64,000 nucleotides of DNA, taken from the IMG/VR virus record IMGVR_UViG_3300028610_002211, positions 40,306-104,305 of that record; one strand, written 5' to 3'. This DNA comes from a virus. Below, piece by piece: positions 6,139 through 13,200 of this stretch; the first letter of the stretch is position 1, and every line of letters starts with the position of its first letter. A program made the translations under genes and the position numbers. A model generated the notes under the pieces. That model ran no database searches, had not been told where the DNA came from, and saw only the letters and a list, made by a program, of their open reading frames with translations.

Positions 6139-6349
6139 AGAGATGATCGAGAAAATCAAAGCTGAAATCAAACGTAGTGAGAAGGAGAAAGCGGCGTTAC
6201 CCACTTGGAACAAGACTGAGTTATCACGGCGCGTTAATGCTCGTTTGGTTGGTAAGTTGAACGGATTGCGTTTTGCGTTGGACTTGTTGGAAGGGAAGAA
6301 AGAGGTTGACCCGAAAACGTTTACAGTTCCGAAAAATAGAGGTGACTGA
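6125..6349 (+). CDS. GKLNGLRFAL-family coiled-coil protein, copy 1 (74 aa)
   Basis: AAGGAGC Shine-Dalgarno. A charged helix (IEKIKAEIKRSEKEK) is followed by RLVGKLNGLRFALDLLEGK, a module repeated in the next gene (twice), at 6959 and at 15012. The pattern suggests a two-helix bundle or leucine-zipper-like dimer. Family and function unknown; ATGA coupling to the next gene. Confidence 0.65.
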   Translation: MNNVKEMIEKIKAEIKRSEKEKAALPTWNKTELSRRVNARLVGKLNGLRFALDLLEGKKEVDPKTFTVPKNRGD

Positions 6350-6684
6350 TGAACGAGGAAATCAAAGCTGAGATCAAACGTGTTGAGGAAAGGCAGGATA
6401 CGCATTCTATTCTTTCTGCTTGGAATAGATCCGAGTCATCATGGCGTATATCATGGCGTATTACTGCGGCGCATTTAATTGGTGAGTTGAACGGGTTGCG
6501 TTTTGCGTTGGGTTTGCTACAAGGAAAAATCGAGGAAATCGAGACCGAGATCAAACGTGTTGAGAAAAAACAAAGTGACAATTTTGCCTTTTCATCATGG
6601 CGCATCGTTGCTCGTTTAAAGGGTAAGTTGAACGGGTTACGTTTTACGTTAGATTTGTTGAAAGGAAAAGGGGATGAACGATAA
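6349..6684 (+). CDS. GKLNGLRFAL-family protein with two tandem modules (111 aa)
   Basis: Encodes two copies of the same module: residues ~3-60 (EIKAEIKRVEE ... IGELNGLRFALGLLQGK) and ~62-108 (EIETEIKRVEKK ... LKGKLNGLRFTLDLLKGK). It evidently arose by internal duplication of the gene before it. DNA identity between modules is also high, which makes this locus prone to recombination. Confidence 0.65.
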   Translation: MNEEIKAEIKRVEERQDTHSILSAWNRSESSWRISWRITAAHLIGELNGLRFALGLLQGKIEEIETEIKRVEKKQSDNFAFSSWRIVARLKGKLNGLRFTLDLLKGKGDER

Positions 6685-6955
6685 GCAATGTGAAGAATTC
6701 AGAAGGTTAGCAGAAGAAAGCTCGATGTCAATTGGTGGAATGGATGGTGTGAATGACTGCGAAAATATGCTTTTAAAGTTCATGACTCCGGAGTTTATTA
6801 TTGGATACTCGAAGTGGAAAGAAAAGCGTGATAGGTTGGTGAAAGTCGCAAGAGAAAAGCTGTTGACAGAAGGGAAAGAACGAAGGCAAACGCGCGATCC
6901 ACCAAAATTTAATCGTCCGAAGATAAGACCACAAAAAGAAGGAAGGAAAGAGTGA
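6674..6955 (+). CDS. Hypothetical protein with basic C-terminus (93 aa)
   Basis: AAAGGAAAAGGGG precedes the ATG, and the gene overlaps the previous one by 11 bases. Helical N-terminal half, then a Lys/Arg/Pro-rich tail (RDPPKFNRPKIRPQKEGRKE) that looks disordered. No family recognised. Confidence 0.6.
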   Translation: MNDKQCEEFRRLAEESSMSIGGMDGVNDCENMLLKFMTPEFIIGYSKWKEKRDRLVKVAREKLLTEGKERRQTRDPPKFNRPKIRPQKEGRKE

Positions 6956-6958
6956 CTG

Positions 6959-7264
6959 ATGGTTGAATATAAAAAGGTAGAGTGTTTATGTGGGGAAATG
7001 ATACACACTAGCGTTTGGGGGACGTGGGTTGATGACCAGTGGTTTTGTGGAGAATGTCTAGTTAAAGCAGTTAGTAAAAACAAAAAAACAATCACCAAAA
7101 TCGAAGAAGAGATAATTGGTATTGAGGAAAGTTTGTTAATCACTCAAAACAACGGAACAAGAAACTTAAGAGAACACGAAAACAAAATCAAGTTGGTTGG
7201 GTTTGGGAAAGGTGAATTAAGAGGGTTGCGTTTTGCTTTAGGGTTGTTGAAAAGTGAAAAATAG
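6959..7264 (+). CDS. Zinc knuckle fused to GKLNGLRFAL-like module (101 aa)
   Basis: Residues ~8-33 contain CLCGEM and WFCGECL, a CxC...CxxC metal site; the remainder ends in FGKGELRGLRFALGLLKSEK, the same C-terminal helix as the 6125/6349 proteins. This is therefore a domain fusion within the local paralogue family. Function unknown. Confidence 0.65.
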   Translation: MVEYKKVECLCGEMIHTSVWGTWVDDQWFCGECLVKAVSKNKKTITKIEEEIIGIEESLLITQNNGTRNLREHENKIKLVGFGKGELRGLRFALGLLKSEK

Positions 7265-7291
7265 TTGACCTGAAAACGAAAGGTGGAAGGG

Positions 7292-7576
7292 ATGAACATT
7301 GAACAAGGACTTCAACGTTTAAAAGAATTGTACGGGAATCCGGGAACTTTGTTCTTGGGTGATGCTACAGGTTCACGAGCTCGACTCACTCCGGGTCAAC
7401 AAGTGGCAATCCTCATTGATGGTCCTTACCTAATAGGTACGGTTCAACGTCATCGTACACAGCGCGGGAAAATGATGATTAAGTACCACGATGGACGAAG
7501 AAATTGGATAATCTCACCTGACAAAAACCAGGTGTTGATCGAATGGTATGATCAAATGGTAAAAAGAAAGGTGTAA
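7292..7576 (+). CDS. Hypothetical protein, beta-barrel-like (94 aa)
   Basis: ATG 7292 follows GGTGGAAGGG. After a short helix, the segment LTPGQQVAILIDGPYLIGTVQRHRTQRGKMMIKYHDGRRNWIIS reads as a five-strand SH3/Tudor-like barrel. No family recognised. Confidence 0.6.
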   Translation: MNIEQGLQRLKELYGNPGTLFLGDATGSRARLTPGQQVAILIDGPYLIGTVQRHRTQRGKMMIKYHDGRRNWIISPDKNQVLIEWYDQMVKRKV

Positions 7577-7583
7577 AAACTAA

Positions 7584-7772
7584 TTGACCCGAAAACGAAA
7601 AAAGGGTTGTAAGCACGATCACAGCGTTAAGGTGAACGGCGTTTGCTGGGCGTGCTTAAAAAAGGGGTTAATGGTTTGCTTGTGTTTGGGGTGTGGGCAC
7701 AAGTGGAAAGAAAAACCAGGCCCAACCGAGTGCCCAGAATGCGCCGGATTCTATGTCAAAAAGGGGTGGTAA
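7584..7772 (+). CDS. Double zinc-ribbon protein (62 aa)
   Basis: A TTG start is assumed, since no ATG is available upstream of the Cys motifs. CWACLKK, CLCLGCGHKW and CPECAG provide about seven cysteines plus His (KHDHSVK), consistent with one or two zinc ribbons. The C-terminal KKGW is followed 2 bases later by the next gene. Confidence 0.55.
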   Translation: MTRKRKKGCKHDHSVKVNGVCWACLKKGLMVCLCLGCGHKWKEKPGPTECPECAGFYVKKGW

Positions 7773-7774
7773 GA

Positions 7775-8290
7775 ATGAGATGGGAAAATATATCTTTGTT
7801 GGATGAACCAATTGAATCTAAATTAGTTTTGTCTAAAGCCGAAACAAAAGTTTTGAAAAGAGCATATGATCTTTTAAGTAAAATTAAAAACAAATTAGAA
7901 GAAACTTACGGTGAAGATAAGGCCGAAAAAATACCATCTTGCGAACCTTGGATTTATGCAGAATCTTGGTTTAGATGTGCAATTGACGATTTGAGAGTTG
8001 ATGGAATTAAATTTCCGTTAAAGGATAATAAAAACCTCGTTTTCATTCCAAAACGAGTGAGACTTGGGTTTGAAATGAGAGAATTACCATTTAACCAAAA
8101 GCAGTTTATTGAAGTGACCGGATACATTGAAGGTGGTGACACATTAGACGCTTGCGTGTTTTGCGATTATTCGCGTGATAAGGAGTTTATCGAAAAAGGT
8201 TGCTCAATTGTCAAACTCGTTTGCGCGTTTTATCATCATCAGAGTTTTGAGGTTTCGTCAATCGGTTGTTGTCGAAAGTTCAGAGGATAA
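7775..8290 (+). CDS. Hypothetical protein (171 aa)
   Basis: The ATG at 7775 follows GGGGTGGTAAGA; the longer upstream frame overlaps the zinc-ribbon gene and is not used. Mixed alpha/beta protein with several cysteines (CVFCDYSR; SIGCCRKFRG at the C-terminus). No family recognised. Confidence 0.65.
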   Translation: MRWENISLLDEPIESKLVLSKAETKVLKRAYDLLSKIKNKLEETYGEDKAEKIPSCEPWIYAESWFRCAIDDLRVDGIKFPLKDNKNLVFIPKRVRLGFEMRELPFNQKQFIEVTGYIEGGDTLDACVFCDYSRDKEFIEKGCSIVKLVCAFYHHQSFEVSSIGCCRKFRG

Positions 8291-8292
8291 AA

Positions 8293-8463
8293 ATGAGCAA
8301 GTATTACGTTTATTTGATAGCAAAAAAGCCGGGTTTTTTTCGTCGTTTGTTCAAGTTGCGCGGTAAAACATCAACCGTAATGAGTGACAATCCGGTTAAA
8401 CCAAAATTACCGAAAGGATATATCTTCTTTTCACTTATCGGTGAAGTGAGGGATAATGAGTAA
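8293..8463 (+). CDS. Small basic hypothetical protein (56 aa)
   Basis: Begins MSKYYVYLIAKKPGFFRRLFKLRGK with ATG 3 bases after the previous stop and an AGAGGAT Shine-Dalgarno inside the previous gene. Aromatic N-terminus, net positive. Function unknown. Confidence 0.5.
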   Translation: MSKYYVYLIAKKPGFFRRLFKLRGKTSTVMSDNPVKPKLPKGYIFFSLIGEVRDNE

Positions 8464-8511
8464 AATTGACGAAAGCGTAAAAGACTCTACGTCAAAAAAG
8501 GATGGTAAGAA

Positions 8512-8964
8512 ATGACACGTTTAGTGGAAACGTTGCTCGATATGTTAAGAACTGTCGAAAGAGTTTGGCCCGAGCTTGGCAAAACGGCCGAATGGTTTCA
8601 AGGGTATAAAGACGGGATCGAAGTGTCGATCCAAACGATCAAAACTAAATATAGAGAACGGGCGATGAGTCTGCAAAACGCCACTGATTTGCAGCGCGAA
8701 CAGTTAGTTGCAGCTCCACAAAAATACGATGTACTAGGCAACCTCAAAGACAAAGAGAAGCGGATAGCACGCGGGTTTGTTGATATTGGCGATTTGAGAA
8801 TCGGCGACGTTGTCCAGTTTTATCAATACGGATCGCTATTTGTTGACGAAATCGGTTGTTTTACCTGGTTGGTTATTCACTTGCCGGTTAGGGGAGCTGT
8901 TCAACTATCCCGATTGCACTTTGACGCTTTAAAGAACCGCACTACAGACGAAAGACGGGGATAA
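8512..8964 (+). CDS. Hypothetical protein (150 aa)
   Basis: GGATGGTAAG precedes the ATG; the same junction sequence precedes the gene at 7775, so this start region looks duplicated. N-terminal half helical (TLLDMLRTVERVWPELGK), C-terminal half beta-rich (DLRIGDVVQFYQYGSLFVDEIG). It overlaps the next gene by one base (TAATG). Confidence 0.6.
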   Translation: MTRLVETLLDMLRTVERVWPELGKTAEWFQGYKDGIEVSIQTIKTKYRERAMSLQNATDLQREQLVAAPQKYDVLGNLKDKEKRIARGFVDIGDLRIGDVVQFYQYGSLFVDEIGCFTWLVIHLPVRGAVQLSRLHFDALKNRTTDERRG

Positions 8965-9425
8965 TGAAATCCATACAACCATTATGGTGTTTACAATTAC
9001 CTCTTCAACAACAATCCGTTTTGTTTTTGGCTTCTAGGGGGCCGGATGGAATTGACAAGGCTCACCCCTGTAAAGATGTTCAGCGCGCGTATAGAGCTAC
9101 GGTATTGATTGGAGCCAAACAGGGTAGGTTGTTACATTGGGGTGAATGTGGTGATGGTTTTATAAGTTTAGATCTTTTTAGCGACGATAAAAAATGGTCT
9201 CAAGTTTGCAATCGGTTTTTTCCATTTGTCGACAGTCTTCCCCATCATTATTATATGCATCTTTTATATGGAGTTGAAATACTTGGATATAAACACCCTG
9301 ACATACGATTCAAAAATCGGTGGAATGACTTTTACAAACGAGGAATAGAGGAATTACACTTAATGCCGGAGTCCGAACTTCAAATGGAATTGCGCCTTAA
9401 TGATTGGGATCAAAAATGGTGGTAA
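8964..9425 (+). CDS. Conserved phage protein, SRGPDGxxKxHP family (153 aa)
   Basis: Contains VLFLASRGPDGIDKAHPCKDVQR, SLPHHYYMHLLYGVEILGYKHPD and LHLMPESELQMELRL, motifs I recognise from a hypothetical protein widespread in phages of many hosts. Conserved His residues around SLPHHYYMHLLYG could bind metal. Biochemical role is not known to me. Confidence 0.75.
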   Translation: MKSIQPLWCLQLPLQQQSVLFLASRGPDGIDKAHPCKDVQRAYRATVLIGAKQGRLLHWGECGDGFISLDLFSDDKKWSQVCNRFFPFVDSLPHHYYMHLLYGVEILGYKHPDIRFKNRWNDFYKRGIEELHLMPESELQMELRLNDWDQKWW

Positions 9426-9443
9426 TTTTAAAAAGGAGACAGA

Positions 9444-9752
9444 ATGAAAAGTGAAAAAAGAAGACGACTTTATAAAGGCGATTCTGTAACAATGATGTTA
9501 GGAGAAATGGGTTATACCGAAAGATGTTGTTCAAATTGCCTTTGTTTTGAAATCGAAGAAGACGAAGAAGAAGAAGAAAGCGATTTGGGTTGGTGTAAAG
9601 CCAATCGGATTTGGCTTCAGATAGATAGCAAAGGGCGCGGTTGTTGCGAAATACACACTAAAAAAAACCCTAATCCAAGCGAAACAAGATCCCAAAAAGG
9701 TGAAAAAATGAAGTGTCCAGATTTGAGCCCGCCCGGCATGAGGGTAAGTTGA
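9444..9752 (+). CDS. Cys-rich protein with acidic linker (102 aa)
   Basis: AAAGGAG Shine-Dalgarno. RCCSNCLCFEIEEDEEEEESDLGWCKAN and GRGCCEIH form a CC..C..C...C...CC pattern of the kind seen in phage zinc-binding proteins. The C-terminal 15 residues (MKCPDLSPPGMRVS) begin at an ATG with its own AAAGGTG at 9708, suggesting that the end of this frame is the truncated start of another gene joined by recombination. Confidence 0.55.
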   Translation: MKSEKRRRLYKGDSVTMMLGEMGYTERCCSNCLCFEIEEDEEEEESDLGWCKANRIWLQIDSKGRGCCEIHTKKNPNPSETRSQKGEKMKCPDLSPPGMRVS

Positions 9753-9982
9753 ACGGGTTATGTGAATACTGCGAAAAGCCGATCGGCGCTAATCGCGTAT
9801 CGCGTGATGGTTTTGATTTTTGTTCGGCGAAATGTTCGGAACAATCCCGCGATTCTGATACTTGCGAACATTGCGGGAAATCAATCGACGGTGAACCGGT
9901 TATTTTTCGTTCCCCTGTCCACGCTCCTTTGTTTTTTTGTTCTGTTACTTGTCAACAAAAATTTGCCGAAGAAAAACGATGA
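9713..9982 (+). CDS. Two-unit zinc-finger protein (89 aa)
   Basis: Two repeats of CEYCEKPIG...FDFCSAKC and CEHCGKSIDG...FFCSVTC, a MYM/TRASH-like zinc motif. The start is uncertain: GTG 9713 or, more likely, TTG 9749 (GAGGG just upstream). The DNA around 9742-9760 shares a 19-base identity with the GKLNGLR coding segment at 6624, so its 5' end looks like a recombination joint. Overlaps the next gene (ATGA). Confidence 0.6.
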   Translation: MSRFEPARHEGKLNGLCEYCEKPIGANRVSRDGFDFCSAKCSEQSRDSDTCEHCGKSIDGEPVIFRSPVHAPLFFCSVTCQQKFAEEKR

Positions 9983-10188
9983 AAGTCAAAATCCACATAA
10001 CGCGTGGAAGGTTTATTGAACTAAGCGACGATCTTTCATGGGAGATCTTCATTATGCGCGCCGCTCAAGTTGTGAAAACGAAAAGACACGAACAAGGATT
10101 ACAACATACTGTAACCCTTGATTGGATAGCTAACATGTTTGGGTTTGACAATTGGGCGTTGTTAACGAAAAATAGAAAGACGAAATAA
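9979..10188 (+). CDS. Hypothetical protein (69 aa)
   Basis: ATGA overlap with the zinc-finger gene. Basic helical protein; the C-terminal part TLDWIANMFGFDNWALLTKNRK may contain a short helix-turn-helix, but the match is weak. TAATG coupling to the next gene. Confidence 0.55.
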   Translation: MKVKIHITRGRFIELSDDLSWEIFIMRAAQVVKTKRHEQGLQHTVTLDWIANMFGFDNWALLTKNRKTK

Positions 10189-10394
10189 TGAGTCAATACC
10201 AAAAAAAATTGTTCACCGTTGTTGTCGAACAAAGGCAAAGGCTTGAAATCGAAGTAGAGGCGTTTGATGCGCGCGGTGCGCGCGGGCAAATCCAAGACAA
10301 GGGTGTAGTCGAATATGAGAAACATCGGCCAGACTGGCGCCTTGTGGGGGCGCCTGAGTTGATTGTGGTAAACACCTATGAGACGAAAAAATGA
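10188..10394 (+). CDS. Hypothetical protein (68 aa)
   Basis: Starts by TAATG overlap and ends by ATGA overlap. Beta-rich sequence (KLFTVVVEQRQRLEIEVEAFDARGARGQI) typical of small phage proteins that modulate others; no family assigned. Confidence 0.55.
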   Translation: MSQYQKKLFTVVVEQRQRLEIEVEAFDARGARGQIQDKGVVEYEKHRPDWRLVGAPELIVVNTYETKK

Positions 10395-10663
10395 TTTATC
10401 AAAATCGAGACTTAATCATGAGTGCCTTGTATGGCGCAGCGCTTTTTGTAGGTGGCAAGCCCAATCCTGCTACCCTTGCCCGGGTTATGGTCGTTCAACG
10501 GTCGCAAGTTGGACGCTGGATTGGGGGCGAAGCGGTTCCTAATCAACGTAATCTCGATCAACTTAATTTACTTTGTAAGTTTTGGAAAAATCACTTGTTA
10601 GAAGTCAAGAAATTAAGAGACGATCTTGATGTGGTTTTGCTACTAGACCGTTTGAAGCGGTAA
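10391..10663 (+). CDS. Helix-turn-helix DNA-binding protein (90 aa)
   Basis: Residues ~25-57 (NPATLARVMVVQRSQVGRWIGGEAVPNQRNLDQL) fit a Cro/CI-type HTH: the helix ATLARVM, the turn VVQ and the recognition helix RSQVGRWIGG. The remainder is a short helical tail. It is the last gene of the 5.7-10.7 kb operon and sits directly upstream of the first promoter-leader cassette, which makes it the best local candidate for the regulator of those promoters. That link is positional inference. Confidence 0.6.
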   Translation: MIYQNRDLIMSALYGAALFVGGKPNPATLARVMVVQRSQVGRWIGGEAVPNQRNLDQLNLLCKFWKNHLLEVKKLRDDLDVVLLLDRLKR

Positions 10664-10707
10664 CGAATCCCCTAAATAATTTTTTTAAAATAAAAGTGAG
10701 AATTTTC

Positions 10708-10736
10708 TTGACATCTGAATTAAGAGGTGTTAAGCT
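10708..10736 (+). promoter_or_regulatory. Promoter-leader cassette 1
   Basis: TTGACA, 17-bp spacer (TCTGAATTAAGAGGTGT) and extended -10 TAAGCT (10731-10736). Transcription should start near 10743, and the mRNA leader reads GCGCAACACAAAACACGGGAG before the ATG at 10779. The 45 bases upstream of and including the -35 nearly repeat at 16940. Confidence 0.7.
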
Positions 10737-10778
10737 TATAATATGAACAGCGCAACACAAAACACGGGAGCAAGCAAA

Positions 10779-10949
10779 ATGAACACGGTAACACACAGCG
10801 AAATCAAAAATGAAATTTGTGCCCAAACCCCCCGTTTTGTAGTGGCCAAAGTTGCCGGGCGCTTTGTTCAATTCACGATCCGCAGTAACGGCCAATGGAT
10901 CGAAAAAGGCAAAAAAATCGGGCTCGGGCTCGAATTGGTTTGGAGCTAA
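10779..10949 (+). CDS. Small hypothetical protein (56 aa)
   Basis: Real start taken as ATG 10779 after GGGAG in the conserved leader; the in-frame ATG at 10743 lies at the transcription start. Beta-rich protein (RFVVAKVAGRFVQFTIRSNGQW). First gene of a three-gene unit with 10954 and 11151. Function unknown. Confidence 0.6.
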   Translation: MNTVTHSEIKNEICAQTPRFVVAKVAGRFVQFTIRSNGQWIEKGKKIGLGLELVWS

Positions 10950-10953
10950 AACG

Positions 10954-11154
10954 ATGAAAAACGAAAGCGTAAAAGTCACCAAAGACGTTGAAATCATACC
11001 TTGCGCGGGCAAGTGGTATGCTCACGTTATAGGTTCGCGCAAACACAACATTGGTCATCTTTGGAGTCGTCCGGTTGCACGCAAGCGCGCGATCGAAATT
11101 CAAAGTGAGATCGACGAAGGACTTATCAAAATCGTTCAACAAGGTGTAAAATGA
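10954..11154 (+). CDS. Small basic hypothetical protein (66 aa)
   Basis: ATG 5 bases after the previous stop with GGAGC upstream. Sequence VEIIPCAGKWYAHVIGSRKHNIGHLWSRPVARKRAIEI suggests a compact alpha/beta domain. ATGA overlap with 11151. Confidence 0.55.
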   Translation: MKNESVKVTKDVEIIPCAGKWYAHVIGSRKHNIGHLWSRPVARKRAIEIQSEIDEGLIKIVQQGVK

Positions 11155-11333
11155 AAACTGAAACCGATAAAGAAATCAACAAGAAGAAGGTTGCAAGGTT
11201 GCGCGAAGAAATGGCCGAACTATACAAGAAGTACACGAAGATGCAAAACGGTCCTGAACGCGAAAAACTTTGGCGCAAAGAGCGGGCATTGTTAGAGGAA
11301 ATACACGGATTAGAACAACATTTGTCTTTTTAG
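11151..11333 (+). CDS. Coiled-coil protein (60 aa)
   Basis: Nearly all helical and charged: KKKVARLREEMAELYKKYTK then EREKLWRKERALLEEIHGLE, a likely two-helix coiled coil. Translationally coupled to 10954. Function unknown. Confidence 0.6.
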   Translation: MKTETDKEINKKKVARLREEMAELYKKYTKMQNGPEREKLWRKERALLEEIHGLEQHLSF

Positions 11334-11365
11334 GGTGATCTTCAAAAATAAATGTCACTTTTTTC

Positions 11366-11393
11366 TTGACTTCTGAATTAAGCGTGTTAAACT
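11366..11393 (+). promoter_or_regulatory. Promoter-leader cassette 2
   Basis: TTGACT, 16-bp spacer TCTGAATTAAGCGTGT, -10 TAAACT (11388-11393). More than 60 bases, from AAATAAATGTCAC through the leader GAGCGCAACACA, are identical to cassette 3 at 11798, showing recent duplication. Confidence 0.7.
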
Positions 11394-11432
11394 TATAATA
11401 TGAGCGCAACACAAAACACAGGGGACAAGGCA

Positions 11433-11783
11433 ATGAAAAGTCAAATCGAGAAAAAAAGTCGCGAAATCAAAAGTCTTTTTGAGACCAGCACTGTTTCAAT
11501 TACTATCGCACAAGGGAGTATTTATTTTTCGATTTGGGACAACAGAAAAGAAGATCGCGAAGAAATGGCAATCGTCAAAGCGAAAGCGGTTAAGTGGATT
11601 ATGGAAAACGACGATCGCAAATGGTTGCATGCGAAATCTCGCGGTTATCGTGTTTGGTGGTGGGGCGGAAACCAAACACGCAATATGGGTTTGCGTTGTG
11701 GTATTAAAACCAAATTGACAGACGCTGAGCACCAAGCTGTTGTCGCTGGACCGGATGCGTGGCGCGCGATACAGGAAAAATAA
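11433..11783 (+). CDS. Hypothetical protein (116 aa)
   Basis: Start after AGGGG in the conserved leader. N-terminal beta-rich segment (VSITIAQGSIYFSIWDN), then a long basic helix (EEMAIVKAKAVKWIMEN) and a Trp/Gly-rich loop (YRVWWWGGNQTRNMG). Monocistronic between two promoter cassettes. No family recognised. Confidence 0.6.
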   Translation: MKSQIEKKSREIKSLFETSTVSITIAQGSIYFSIWDNRKEDREEMAIVKAKAVKWIMENDDRKWLHAKSRGYRVWWWGGNQTRNMGLRCGIKTKLTDAEHQAVVAGPDAWRAIQEK

Positions 11784-11797
11784 ATGTCACTTTTTTC

Positions 11798-11825
11798 TTG
11801 ACTTCTGAATTAAGCGTGTTAAACT
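11798..11825 (+). promoter_or_regulatory. Promoter-leader cassette 3
   Basis: Same as cassette 2: TTGACT, TCTGAATTAAGCGTGT, TAAACT. The leader carries ACACACAAAGGAGCAAGC before the ATG at 11862. Confidence 0.7.
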
Positions 11826-11861
11826 TATAATATGAGCGCAACACACAAAGGAGCAAGCAAA

Positions 11862-12125
11862 ATGTTTGGACAAAACAGAATTGAAATAGTCAAAGAGACC
11901 CGTGATGATGGAACCGGCGCTTTTGAACGTTTGACCGATTCAGCGTTTTACTCGGTTAATCCCGAGCGTTGGACTAATGAAGCCGGGCGCCGATCTTGTC
12001 AGTTGGTTCTTTACTTCGAGATCCCGAGCGGGACAAAAGTTCCTGTGTTGGTAGCCGAACAAGATGATAGCTTTGGCCGGGCGCAGCTGTGGGCGCATGT
12101 CGCCGAATGTACCGCGCTAAGGTAA
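11862..12125 (+). CDS. Hypothetical protein (87 aa)
   Basis: Start chosen after AAAGGAG in the leader. Acidic, beta-rich (SCQLVLYFEIPSGTKVPVLVAEQDD) with a C-terminal AQLWAHVAECTALR helix. Monocistronic; a hairpin follows 18 bases after the stop. Confidence 0.6.
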   Translation: MFGQNRIEIVKETRDDGTGAFERLTDSAFYSVNPERWTNEAGRRSCQLVLYFEIPSGTKVPVLVAEQDDSFGRAQLWAHVAECTALR

Positions 12126-12143
12126 ACCTTAACCCCCAATTTT

Positions 12144-12163
12144 GGGCGCCTTACGGGGCGCCC
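12144..12163 (+). terminator. GC-rich hairpin, probable terminator
   Basis: GGGCGCC loop GGCGCCC, 7 bp or more. The nearest T-run (CTTTTTTC, 12185) is about 20 bases downstream, so intrinsic termination may be weak. Confidence 0.45.
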
Positions 12164-12192
12164 AGGGGCGTCTCGATTGTCTAACTTTTTTC

Positions 12193-12221
12193 TTGACATG
12201 TAAAATGGCTTGGTTCATAAT
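12193..12221 (+). promoter_or_regulatory. Promoter without the operator motif
   Basis: TTGACA, 17-bp spacer, CATAAT. Unlike its neighbours, the spacer (TGTAAAATGGCTTGGTT) lacks TGAATTA...GTGTTAA and the leader lacks GCGCAACAC, so the operon from 12238 may be regulated differently. Confidence 0.65.
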
Positions 12222-12237
12222 TGAGACAGGGTGAAAA

Positions 12238-12444
12238 ATGGCTAGTATTTTAGATCTCAGAATCTGTTTAGAAAAAGATGGTTGGGCGTTATACGATCCG
12301 AGCACAAAACAACATATTGAGCGCGGTTTAGACGAAAATGGTTTGATTGATCTCTATGGAAAAACGTTTGAACGTGTGGCGCGTGAAAGTGTAAGAATCG
12401 CGATCGAAAAAGCAAAAAAACAGTATTTAAAGGACACAAACTAA
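12238..12444 (+). CDS. Hypothetical protein (68 aa)
   Basis: AGGGTG Shine-Dalgarno. MASILDLRICLEKDGWALYDPSTKQHIERG, then a helical C-terminus. First of a run of closely spaced genes up to 14630. Function unknown. Confidence 0.6.
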   Translation: MASILDLRICLEKDGWALYDPSTKQHIERGLDENGLIDLYGKTFERVARESVRIAIEKAKKQYLKDTN

Positions 12445-12678
12445 ATGGGTTATCGAATTTACGATCTAGGTGTTTTGCCAAATGAGTTTTTACCTGAATT
12501 TGTTGCCGCTTTTTGCGATCAAAAACACAAAGGCGATCTACTTTTGGTTCACCCGATAAAAAATAACACCGAAAAACTTTTGATGATAAAATGTAAAAAG
12601 AGTCGTTTGGTATGTTATGCTAGTTGGCTCGATGGTTGGAAAACTGCAAAAGGGTTAATGGGGTTATCTCCCAAATGA
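12445..12678 (+). CDS. Hypothetical protein (77 aa)
   Basis: Starts directly after the previous stop. Alpha/beta protein (EFVAAFCDQKHKGDLLLVHPIKNNTEKLLMIKCKKSRLVCYASWLD). ATGA overlap with the next gene. No family recognised. Confidence 0.55.
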   Translation: MGYRIYDLGVLPNEFLPEFVAAFCDQKHKGDLLLVHPIKNNTEKLLMIKCKKSRLVCYASWLDGWKTAKGLMGLSPK

Positions 12679-13010
12679 CCAAAATTGATTTTCTAAAAGT
12701 GTTTGTCACCAGAGAAAGAATTTATCGTTCGAATTCACATTATAGGGGCGATTTGAGAGCTATTAAACACGCGGTATTATTAAACGGGTGGACGATACCG
12801 ATCCAAATGTTAACGGCGCTCAAAAAGATTCTACCGGACTCCACACAAGTAATTATACACAATCCGCTTTGTGGTTTTGATATTGCGTTAGAGTTTAGAT
12901 ATGAAAGTGGTCAAATGAATGAAAGTGGTCGAATAACATTTTATAAAAGCTTTGTTGATGAGAAAAGTTACTTTTATAGCGATCCAAAATCAAATTTGGT
13001 GGATAAATAG
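12675..13010 (+). CDS. Hypothetical protein (111 aa)
   Basis: Start by ATGA overlap at 12675. Mixed alpha/beta: LRAIKHAVLLNGWTIPIQMLTALKKILPDS, then strands. No family recognised. Confidence 0.55.
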   Translation: MTKIDFLKVFVTRERIYRSNSHYRGDLRAIKHAVLLNGWTIPIQMLTALKKILPDSTQVIIHNPLCGFDIALEFRYESGQMNESGRITFYKSFVDEKSYFYSDPKSNLVDK

Positions 13011-13023
13011 GAGCGATAAAGAG

Positions 13024-13200
13024 ATGAAGTTAAAAGATTTTACAGTGATACAAGTTTGGGGGGTTGATAAAAATGACAAAATTTTTATTTTAGCTCAAAT
13101 TATCCCACAAGACGACGAAAGAACAATTATCGATTTGAAGAAAATCGTTGAATCATTTAAACCTAAATCAAAAGAAGAAATGGAGTTTTTGAGAAAATGA
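13024..13200 (+). CDS. Hypothetical protein (58 aa)
   Basis: ATG 13024 after AGGAGCGATAAAGAG. Short strands (FTVIQVWGVDKNDKIFILAQII) then a helix. ATGA overlap with the next gene. Confidence 0.55.
   Translation: MKLKDFTVIQVWGVDKNDKIFILAQIIPQDDERTIIDLKKIVESFKPKSKEEMEFLRK

Noticed and set aside
10731-10743. TATAAT directly before the first ATG of the leader cassettes taken as the -10 box
   Set aside because: It lies 22-23 bases from TTGAC, too far for sigma70. The canonical member at 4710 has its TATATT one hexamer earlier, which aligns with TAAGCT/TAAACT in the others.
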